Shown here one piece after another: positions 56,542 through 64,000 of a stretch of DNA of 64,000 nucleotides. The translations under genes and the position numbers were made by a program. Origin of the DNA: Prostheceraeus crozeri (lineage: Eukaryota > Platyhelminthes > Polycladida > Euryleptidae); the NCBI GenBank assembly GCA_907163375.1, contig CAJQUW010003632.1, positions 1 through 64,000 on the forward strand. Reading direction: 5' to 3'. A model generated the notes under the pieces. It had not been told where the DNA came from. It did not search any database and worked only from the letters and a program-made list of their open reading frames with translations. Numbering within the stretch: the first letter of the stretch is position 1; each line of letters starts with the position of its first letter.

Positions 56542-57365
56542 TACGAGGGGAACTGTTAAAGATTTAGCCTTATATAGAAAAAGCAATTGATGTTAAACAA
56601 TAACATATATTTCTTTTACATTTGATCATAACTTTACGAAATATGCACCGTTGGCGGCAATGCATTTGTCCATTCTCCGAAACAGCCACTAAAACAATTG
56701 CAGTACTCAGTCAGATCCAGTTTTAGCACTTCATCCATGTAAGCTTAAACAGCGTCCTCTTTGGTGGGAAAAGGAATACCGCGCATTGCTGACTTCACCT
56801 TAGGGAACAAAAAGAAATCGGCAGGTGACAAATCCGGGCTGTAGGGAGGCTGGGGGAGAAGATGGACATTGTTTTCAGCTAAAAAAGACATTGTCTGTGC
56901 CGACTTGTGGGCCGGTGCGTTGTCATGGTGGAGAAGCATTTCTCGTGCTCTTGTCCTTGACCAATTTTCTCGGACGTTATCCAACAATTTTGGTAGACCA
57001 ACAGTGCAATACCATGAGTTAACTGTTCTTTGCTCTTCCAGTACCGACGTTGAAACATGGCCGCTAGAGGAAAAGAAATTGAGGACAATTTGCTTGCCGC
57101 AGCTTCGAACTCTGCGAAACTTGACGGGAAGTTCATCGCCAGGGAACAACCAGATTCGTGACTGCTGCTTCTTTTCCGGCTCGAACTGGTAAATCCAAGT
57201 TTCATCACCGGTTACAACATTGGCTAACTCTCTCGTGCTTCCATCTCTGAACTTGCTTTTCATGAACATGCAGCACTCCACCCTAGCTGTCTTTTGTTCT
57301 TCAGTAAAATGGTGGGGTACCCACCAAGCGGTTCGCTTTCGCACACCAAGAATAATGTTCAGCAT
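56542..57365 (-). pseudogene. Mariner transposase, DD34D, N-terminally truncated
   Basis: A 206-codon minus-strand frame (56745-57365) reads WVPHHFTEEQKTARVECC, then VVTGDETWIYQF (first Asp), HHDNAPAHKSAQTM (second Asp) and YSPDLSPADFFLF (third Asp, 34 residues later): a complete DD34D catalytic triad. The normal C-terminus (FRRMDKCIAANGAYFVKL) continues in another frame to 56626, so one frameshift lies between. The N-terminal DNA-binding half is absent beyond 57365, so the copy is 5'-truncated. TACGAGGGG at 56542 is probably the remaining terminal repeat. Confidence 0.88.
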
Positions 57366-57399
57366 TCATGTGAAGAATCGTGTCCTGTGGCCATGAAAT

Positions 57400-58250
57400 G
57401 CATTCGATCAATCTGTAAGTGGTTGTTTAATTTAGATACGTGCTATAGTTCACGGAAATGAATTGGTGTGACTATCAAATTATGGGAAATAGTCAAGGCT
57501 AAAACTCTAGTAGCCTCCGTATTTAGTCTGACTTTCCATCAACCTTATGTTAATTAAAGCATTCAAAATCTATGCGTTCATTGGAAGTAGGATTGGCTCA
57601 TGGAATTCAATATACGGTAGAGTCTATTAATTACAGCTGTAACAACTGAGTTCATGGTTGGTTCTATCTTGTATTGCTGGCCACAACGATTGCAATACGT
57701 TGTGCTATTTTCCTAACATAATTCGGCATACCACGCTTCTGCCGAGACATCATTTCCTCGTTCCATTGTCTCGATTGCAGGATGTGCATGATACATAGAC
57801 TAAGCTCAATTCGCAGTCATCTTCACAGGGAAAGTAAAGCGATTATTCCAATGAGTCACTGATGAAAATAGTTTCAGACATTGTTCTGCAAAAGCAGAAT
57901 CAACTTGAAAATTTCAAAGTAATGAAATCTTTATAGCGCTCCCCCACAAATATGCAAGAGAAAAATGTCTGTGAATAAATAGGCTCAACTAACATTCTTT
58001 ATTTGCTTTTTAAGTCCCTGCTATACTATACTATACTACTGGCGATGAAAAATTTGTGATTGCAGTTCTGTCCATTATCTAAAAATCCAGCAGGTAGAAA
58101 AATAAATCGATACAATTTTAACCGATTTAATGATAATAGTCACTACAGTCTTAATGACATGATCAGAATCAGATGCTTATGCTTGAGAGAACTGACACTT
58201 TAGAGAAAATCACTTACACGTCGTCCACCTTCATAAAAAGCTTTTAACTT
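57400..58250. other. Non-coding stretch
   Basis: No supported gene or repeat beyond a short CTATACTATACTATACTA run near 58020. Confidence 0.45.
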
Positions 58251-58255
58251 TTACA

Positions 58256-60015
58256 ATTGAGACATCGCATCCGACGTTTTGGAGCGAAAGTGCAATACAC
58301 CAATCCTCGCCTGATCTAAGTTGCTATATATCGTCATAATTGTGAAATAACCGGAAGTGCAAACTATCGACGGACGAATGGAAGAGAAATATTCTTTAAC
58401 ATGTATTACATCGCCTCCTCATGATAACCGCATATGCATGCGGAGGCTATAGCACAATCTCATGCATATGCCTCAATATAAGCCAAATTCAGATGCGGTA
58501 AGACACCCTCATATTTCATTGCCATCGAAAAAAAGAGCACTACAGCCATAGAGTAAGTATATAGGTAGAGTGTCGACTCAAAAAAGTATCTGTATACAGT
58601 GAAAATTATTATATCAAAAGATTCAGTTTTTTGCGGAGATTACGTTCCTGTGGTCCAAAAAATTATTTAAGCACTCTTGAGAAAAGGTAAAATTTGCCAA
58701 TTTACATAATACCGAGATGACTCTTCTATATAAGTAGTATGAAACAATTTGGGTATCAAAAGGAATGAATATTTGCTGAAAAGCATCCTAACTAAGCGGA
58801 AATCAAGCTGATTATCAAGATAATTTCATGATCCGTTTTATAATGAAAGTCTTCATGAAAAAGTCGCGATATTATTTGTTTTCTTGGCAAAAATTTCAAG
58901 TTTATGAATCAATTTTCACCGGCATGATTCTATGATTAGATCACTAAATTCATGCTTCATTTCCTGAATCTGAATAGTGATGTGGACCCATTCATATCTT
59001 TCAAAGTTGATTGAAATCATTGTGATTGATTATGTTGTTTTGCTCTACCAGCCGGTTGCTTGTGATATGATCTCCCTTGAGAAGATTCTCTTGAGGTTAA
59101 GCACATGAAAGCAATAGCAGGTGATCGAATTGCTAATTTAACAAACATTAAATCTCCAGGGCTGTCATGACACTGAGAATCTGTGAAATACCACCTTCTG
59201 CATTGCAATCATGATCACTCAACTCTGTAGCAATTTCTGCAAACTTGCGAAAATTTGTATATCTCACATTTGGTGACAATATCACCTGTATCTCCTTTGA
59301 GTTCATGTAATAAAATCGAAGGTGTATGCACATTAGGGATTTAATAAATGCGGAGTTACCACTCTACCTAATATACCTGCTCTATGACTACAGCCTCTTC
59401 TTTTCTATATGCTACTTCCATAACATTTGAGAGGGAGAGTATAATTCATAGACAGATGAGGCAACTAAAGTCATCTAATTTCGAATTATCTAAGACATCG
59501 CATCCCATGTTTTAGAGCATGAGTGCAAGACATAATTTCCTCACCCGATCCGTTGCTATGTTGTCATCATCGCTAAGTGTAATGTCTCAAAGGACAATTA
59601 GTAGCAAAATATCCCTTTCTATCAGAATGCCATCTCTTCCTCTTTCGATTACCGTGCACGCTGATGTTATAGCATTCGTTGTCATTAATTATGTGTTGAT
59701 AAAGAGTCCGGACCATAGAGTACGCATTACTCGTATTAGGTAGAGTGGCAACTCCGTTTCTATTAAATCTCCAATGTGCATACACTTTCGATTTTATTAA
59801 ATGAACTCGAGGAGAATACAGTCGGAATTGTTTCCAAATGTGAGATATGCATATAAATTCAGTTTTGCAGAAATTACAACGGAATTGACTGATCATGATA
59901 GCATGTAATGCAGAAGGAAATGATATTATTTTACAGATCGTCCGCGTCATGACATCCTTGGATAGGTAGGCCTAATGTTTGTCAAATTAGCAGCTCGATG
60001 ACCGTATTGCTTTCA
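58256..60015. repeat. Repeat family with one inverted and two direct copies
   Basis: Copy A (58256-58670) and copy C (59492-60015) share, in the same order, AGACATCGCATCC and, further on, GGTAGAGTG and ATTCAGTTTT. Copy B (about 59110-59400) is the inverted counterpart of 59710-60015, with an excellent match over GGTAGAGTGG, AATGTGCATACAC, TTCGATTTTATTA, AATGTGAGATAT and TTGCAGAAATT. Copies B and C form arms of roughly 300 bp around a spacer of about 310 bp. Part of copy C near 59990-60015 overlaps the hAT transposase relic. No protein is recognised in the rest. Confidence 0.7.
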
Positions 60016-60331
60016 CGATGAACAGTGGCGTCGCGTGCTCCCTGACCAAAGGCCTTCACTCGGCATTGGGATGCTCTTTCTATACAAAGCACTTTTATGT
60101 CACAACAGTAATTTTCATAAAAGCTGAATTTTTAATAACAAATTTCCGAACATTTTTTGAGGTCAAGTGGAAGTGCACATGAGAAGTGATTGCTCATGTC
60201 ACTTAACCGCCTTACTCAAGGAGCGGCTATATCACTATATCCCCTCTCTGTCCAGACCACATTTTCTCGAGAAAAAAGGAGGCAAGGCGAACAGTTTCTT
60301 GCGTTTTTGACGGCCGGTCAGCCACTCATAT
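59990..60331 (-). pseudogene. hAT transposase relic, downstream half of the interrupted TTF region
   Basis: On the minus strand the reading after the PLE-2 target site is ARNCSPCLLFSRENVVWTER, GYSDIA, LSDMSNHFSC and then a weak match to the Q-x-x-R-x-x-x-x-H-N-E segment. C-x2-C-L-L-F, the W-x-x-x-G-Y-x-D-L segment and the H-x-S-C segment are the TTF zinc finger of ZMYM-like hAT transposases. Several stops interrupt it. The upstream half is at 63264-63440 on the other side of PLE-2. Confidence 0.75.
60320..60331. repeat. Left target-site duplication of PLE-2
   Basis: AGCCACTCATAT, identical to 63252-63263. Confidence 0.85.
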
Positions 60332-60364
60332 AATTAACGGCGTCATACGGGAGGTGATTTTTCA

Positions 60365-61108
60365 CTTTCATGATTGGAAATAGGCTCTCCCTGCTTTTTT
60401 TAGACACTTTATTGAAAATAAAAAATATGATCGTTAAAAACCCAACGTTTCGTCCGTCACGGACTTAATCATGGGCAACAAAGTCCAGCCATTAATACCA
60501 TGGGTTTATATACATCTAGTGACAGCTCGTCAGTTCATGTTTCCGATTGAGTATCGGACCATACGATTTAATATAGTTCGCTTCAGCGATCCTGGTAAGA
60601 ACAGGGTCGTTGAAGCGATCAATAAACTCAATAATAAAATCTTCTAACCTAAGGGTCAAATTACTATGAAATTGGACAATATGATCTGAGATGGCACTCT
60701 TATTATCTCCATTTGAAACGCTTCTACGATGTTCAGCATAACGATCAGCAAACGGGCGATTTGTGGAACCGATATAATACTCGTCACATGCAGGGCACGT
60801 GACTTTGTAGACCACATAGCGCATAGAACAATGATATTTATTCGGCAGTTGGAGACAAATACTGCATTGACATTTATTGTTAGGCCTATAACTGTTCAAA
60901 TTGCTAATGGTATTTCTACCTGGCTGATTTACAATAGCTATTGGCAAATCGTATTTATTTGTTAATTTCTTTAACTGACGAGTGGAAGCATCGCTAATAA
61001 AGTCAAGTTTTAGGAATACTTGATTACTTTTATTCGTCATGTTTTTATTTGGAACATTTTGTCCTTTCTTATGGAACTTTGTTAGAAATCCGTTATTCTT
61101 TAATTTAT
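60365..61108 (-). repeat. Left inverted arm of PLE-2 (744 bp)
   Basis: Reverse complement of 62510-63253, the same length to the base. It holds a 174-codon minus-strand frame (60516-61040) identical to the C-terminus of the PLE-2 protein and an inverted hammerhead-like motif at 60441-60475. The last two bases of the right partner overlap the target duplication. Confidence 0.92.
60441..60475 (-). ncRNA. Hammerhead-like motif in the left arm of PLE-2
   Basis: Minus strand: CCCA, UGAUUAAG, hairpin UCCGUGACGGA, CGAAACGU, UGGG. Identical to the copy at 63143-63177. Confidence 0.55.
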
Positions 61109-61287
61109 TAATTAATTATTCTTTAATTAACACTATAAATTTGTTGACTCTAAAGTTGTTAATGCAAGACCTAACGATGTTGATAACGGTGGCAATACCG
61201 ATTTGGGTATTCCATTTACTAAAAATACGATTAATTTTCCAACGAAAATGAATGATAATGCCGAGACAAATTTAATGATGTTTCAAC

Positions 61288-63102
61288 ATGAAGCTAAAAA
61301 AAATCTTGAATAAGGAAATTACTTATGCTAAGAGAAGCAGTAAATACAAACAAATACATAAAACAATAGACAAAACTAGTGAGTTTGTGAAAATCAACAG
61401 TTTGCTAGCTGTTCCGTCAGATAAAACGAACCGCGTAGTAGTTACTAAAAAAGAAAATTTTATTAATCGAGTGGAGAATATCCTAAATGATGCCAATACT
61501 TACAAGTTATTAAAAAAATCTAGATGTAACGCCATTGAAAAACAAGCTAACTCTTTAGTCAGGTCTAGATGCAAAAATCTAAACTTAGATATTAATCGCC
61601 TCTTGTCCAGTGGTAGTAAGCCCGCAAAATTCTATTGTACTATAAAAGATCACAAACAAAAATTGCCGAATGGCTTTGTACTGCGTCCCATAGCTTCTTC
61701 TATTGGAACCCCAACTGATAAAATTGATTGGCTGTTAAGTAAAGTTTTAAATCAACTGGTAAAATTAGTCCTAACTAATATCAGCAGCACTGATGATCTT
61801 ATCAAAAATTTAAAAGATTTAAGTGGTTTGTCTAAAGACAATTTAGTCTTCATCTCTCTAGATGTTAATAACCTCTATACTTCCATTCCTCTTATGGATG
61901 GAGTCACCACTGTCATGCACTTCGTCAAAGAAAATTGGAATAAAATCAATAACTATAATTTGAAAATCGTAGACATTGAGGATTTTCTTAGATTTGTTTG
62001 CTTTAACTATGAAATTCATTACAACGATAAAACTTATCTACAGGTTGGTGGTTGCCCTATGGGATCACACTTTGCTCCATCATTTGCTATCATCTTTATG
62101 TATAAAATTGAAAGCATGGCCTTAGACAGTCTCCTGACTAAACATAGTATCAAACCCGATATGTATAAGCGCTATATCGATGATATCATTTTGGGTCCTT
62201 TCCCTAAAGATGCTGACTACTTTGATAAAATTCTTAACTCATTTAACAACGTACACAATTCTATTGAATTTACGCTTGATTTGCCTAAAAACAACATTTT
62301 GAATTTCTTAGATATAAGTATTCATATTTATAATAATGAAGTAAAATATAGATGGTTCAATAAAGAAAGCCATTCCGGTAATACCCTTCAATTTGATAGT
62401 TGGGTTCCCAGTCACGTCAAATCTAATTTCGTTAAAAATAGCTACAGGTATATTGAAAACCGTTGCTCTGATATAGAAAGTTCAGAATTATGCAAAAAAG
62501 AAATGGAAAATAAATTAAAGAATAACGGATTTCTAACAAAGTTCCATAAGAAAGGACAAAATGTTCCAAATAAAAACATGACGAATAAAAGTAATCAAGT
62601 ATTCCTAAAACTTGACTTTATTAGCGATGCTTCCACTCGTCAGTTAAAGAAATTAACAAATAAATACGATTTGCCAATAGCTATTGTAAATCAGCCAGGT
62701 AGAAATACCATTAGCAATTTGAACAGTTATAGGCCTAACAATAAATGTCAATGCAGTATTTGTCTCCAACTGCCGAATAAATATCATTGTTCTATGCGCT
62801 ATGTGGTCTACAAAGTCACGTGCCCTGCATGTGACGAGTATTATATCGGTTCCACAAATCGCCCGTTTGCTGATCGTTATGCTGAACATCGTAGAAGCGT
62901 TTCAAATGGAGATAATAAGAGTGCCATCTCAGATCATATTGTCCAATTTCATAGTAATTTGACCCTTAGGTTAGAAGATTTTATTATTGAGTTTATTGAT
63001 CGCTTCAACGACCCTGTTCTTACCAGGATCGCTGAAGCGAACTATATTAAATCGTATGGTCCGATACTCAATCGGAAACATGAACTGACGAGCTGTCACT
63101 AG
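61288..63102 (+). CDS. Penelope-like reverse transcriptase / GIY-YIG endonuclease (604 aa)
   Basis: A long open frame that copies element RNA into DNA and nicks the target. RT occupies about residues 40-400: RPIASSIGTPTDKIDWLL at 133, motif A FISLDVNNLYTSIP with Asp192, motif B GGCPMGSHFAPSF at 254, and the catalytic box RYIDD with Asp298-Asp299. FLDISI lies at 340. A linker (NNGFLTKFHKK) leads to a Cys cluster (CQCSICLQL, 487-495). The GIY-YIG nuclease runs from 506: VVYKV, YYIGSTNR at 518, Arg530, and a probable catalytic Glu583. PLE proteins are usually longer. Related coding continues upstream from about 61131 in another phase across an A8 run, so the N-terminus is truncated and shifted. 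The RT and nuclease themselves look whole. Confidence 0.93.
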   Translation: MKLKKILNKEITYAKRSSKYKQIHKTIDKTSEFVKINSLLAVPSDKTNRVVVTKKENFINRVENILNDANTYKLLKKSRCNAIEKQANSLVRSRCKNLNLDINRLLSSGSKPAKFYCTIKDHKQKLPNGFVLRPIASSIGTPTDKIDWLLSKVLNQLVKLVLTNISSTDDLIKNLKDLSGLSKDNLVFISLDVNNLYTSIPLMDGVTTVMHFVKENWNKINNYNLKIVDIEDFLRFVCFNYEIHYNDKTYLQVGGCPMGSHFAPSFAIIFMYKIESMALDSLLTKHSIKPDMYKRYIDDIILGPFPKDADYFDKILNSFNNVHNSIEFTLDLPKNNILNFLDISIHIYNNEVKYRWFNKESHSGNTLQFDSWVPSHVKSNFVKNSYRYIENRCSDIESSELCKKEMENKLKNNGFLTKFHKKGQNVPNKNMTNKSNQVFLKLDFISDASTRQLKKLTNKYDLPIAIVNQPGRNTISNLNSYRPNNKCQCSICLQLPNKYHCSMRYVVYKVTCPACDEYYIGSTNRPFADRYAEHRRSVSNGDNKSAISDHIVQFHSNLTLRLEDFIIEFIDRFNDPVLTRIAEANYIKSYGPILNRKHELTSCH

Positions 63103-63253
63103 ATGTATATAAACCCATGGTATTAATGGCTGGACTTTGTTGCCCATGATTAAGTCCGTGACGGACGAAACGTTGGGTTTTTAACGATCATATTTTTTAT
63201 TTTCAATAAAGTGTCTAAAAAAAGCAGGGAGAGCCTATTTCCAATCATGAAAG
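62510..63253 (+). repeat. Right arm (3' part) of PLE-2
   Basis: The partner of 60365-61108. It begins at codon 408 of the protein (KLKNNGFL), in the linker between RT and nuclease. Confidence 0.92.
63143..63177 (+). ncRNA. Hammerhead-like motif near the PLE-2 3' end
   Basis: CCCA stem strand, UGAUUAAG core (hammerhead consensus CUGAUGAG), hairpin UCCGUGACGGA, CGAAAC, then GUU and UGGG closing the stem. The 3' core CGAAAC-GUH is intact; the 5' core has two or more changes. It lies 40 bases after the stop codon. An AATAAA occurs at 63206, near the element end. Confidence 0.55.
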
Positions 63254-63263
63254 CCACTCATAT
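63252..63263. repeat. Right target-site duplication of PLE-2
   Basis: AGCCACTCATAT, identical to 60320-60331. Confidence 0.85.
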
Positions 63264-63440
63264 GTTTGAAATTTTGATGCATTAAAATTTCTTGTGTATT
63301 TCTTATTTCCTTCTGTGTGAGTACTTTCAATTTCATATCAGGTGTTGGCCTGCCTTGCTTGACGACTGTCATCTTTTCAGTATATTCCCTTGGGACGAAA
63401 GGCGTGGTTATGATCTCATCTGCAGTACTAAACATAGTGT
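63264..63440 (-). pseudogene. hAT transposase relic, upstream part
   Basis: On the minus strand the frame from ATG 63435 reads REYTEKMTVVKQGRPTPDMK, then EIRNTQEILMHQNFKHMSG up to the PLE-2 insertion point. G-R-P-T-P followed by a basic segment and then W-L-x-G is the sequence that precedes the TTF zinc finger in ZMYM-like hAT transposases. The next part is at 60331 and lower, so the two flanks of PLE-2 once formed one gene. The last residues of the open frame (FHDWK) are PLE sequence. Confidence 0.75.
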
Positions 63441-63444
63441 CACG

Positions 63445-64000
63445 TCAATCACGTAAAAACAAATTATGGAATTCTATCGAATCTGGTAGTTCGAGTCAGA
63501 TGCATTACTCTGCATTCATTGGAGAACGCTCATCATCTGATCGCAGTCTTGTCTGGACGTCAGCTATCTGCCACTGTTGACGTATTGGCTTCTCTCACAT
63601 TAAGCGAAGCTAGGAACAATTGGGTTGCGCTTCCCTTACTATATTTAGGCAACGCGCCTCGATCAAGCATTGCGTAGAATTTCATTGCAAAAATTGGAGA
63701 AGGCAAAGCATCATGTCTATCGGCCATCGGGAAAGCCAATATTTACGCGGGCGCGTGCGCTTGCTTACTGCCTCACACGCACACAACTCTCTTTCGCTGT
63801 CTGAACATCAGTGCGCCGTCTGAACACACGACTAGCTTGTGTGTCTAATTGTTCGAAGAAAACAGCTGTAATTCAAGCACGTGCTGCAAAACTGTTCACT
63901 CTTGAGGTTGAGCGTCTGATTTTGAGACGGAAGCTGTGCACAGCTATCACGAGAAGCTATCGAATTTAAATGAATGATGACACTTTTCATTTTTATAAAT
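63445..64000. other. Sequence to the window end
   Basis: Probably upstream parts of the same hAT relic at first, then GC-richer DNA (GCGGGCGCGTGCGCTTGC at 63746-63763) with short chance frames only. No gene supported. Confidence 0.35.

Larger units (their letters stand above)
60332..63251 (+). mobile_element. Penelope-like element PLE-2 with target duplications (2.92 kb)
   Basis: Bounded by the 12-bp duplication AGCCACTCATAT. Order: a 33-bp leader (60332-60364), an inverted copy of the element's own 3' part (60365-61108), about 180 bp of upstream coding sequence, the RT/GIY-YIG frame (61288-63102), and the 3' region with a hammerhead-like fold ending at 63251. Penelope elements often carry a second partial copy (pseudo-LTR) in inverted orientation and a short extra tail at one end, which fits. 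The inverted copies look identical, so the insertion is recent. It sits in a hAT transposase relic. Confidence 0.92.

Noticed and set aside
56825-57208. Frames of 65-109 codons on both strands within the mariner
   Set aside because: Other-phase shadows of the mariner transposase.

Overview
The window is animal nuclear DNA and is AT-rich. Its only clear host genes are two intronless sigma-class glutathione S-transferase (GST) genes. Everything else recognisable is mobile-element DNA: Penelope-like elements (PLEs), hAT, Tc1/mariner and piggyBac transposons, RTE-type and other LINEs, Gypsy LTR retrotransposons and a Polinton/Maverick-like relic. Microsatellites, foldback elements and CCAAT/TATA promoters complete the picture. 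This mix suggests an invertebrate metazoan, perhaps a lophotrochozoan, but no sequence here fixes the species.

Layout. 0-1 kb: two small divergent reading frames around a CCAAT/TATA promoter, laid out like a compact virus-like element. 1-6.6 kb: a 41-bp tandem repeat and a terminal-inverted-repeat element in otherwise non-coding DNA. 6.7-7.3 kb: GST copy 1. 9-10.1 kb: a short hAT element with both ends and target duplications, plus the end of a second. 11.9-14.6 kb: a LINE scrap, a Gypsy scrap and a 232-bp foldback element. 15-23 kb: transposase-like scraps, a piggyBac N-terminus and a broken CsRn1-like Gypsy element. 23.3-24.2 kb: a tRNA-like SINE head and a hAT transposase piece. 25.3-26.0 kb: GST copy 2. 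26.2-31.4 kb: a PLE at the centre of a nearly perfect palindrome with arms of about 1.75 kb. 34.5-35.7 kb: a Tc1-like transposase. 36.4-37.0 kb: an exact 323-bp tandem duplication. 37.8-48.6 kb: the Polinton-like relic, with several small genes, a protein-primed DNA polymerase B and two related genes on the opposite strand. 48.6-51.5 kb: two PLE endonuclease scraps, a long TA run, and an RTE LINE split by a hAT element. 54.7-57.4 kb: a Tc1-like element with both ends and a truncated mariner. 58.3-60.0 kb: an inverted repeat family. 60.3-63.3 kb: a second PLE, with target duplications, inserted into a hAT transposase relic.

Most interesting points. (1) The Polinton-like relic has two hairpins on its coding strand that match the animal histone-mRNA 3' stem-loop consensus, and they differ by three compensated base pairs. 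(2) Both PLEs start with an inverted copy of their own 3' third, and in both the copy breaks at the same place in the protein, the linker between reverse transcriptase and GIY-YIG nuclease. (3) Hammerhead-ribozyme-like folds lie near the 3' ends of four PLE lineages. (4) In the 26-31 kb PLE the palindrome extends about 1 kb beyond the element into flanking DNA.

All calls come from reading the sequence and translations by eye. No database search was made, and species, divergence values and ages are not computed.
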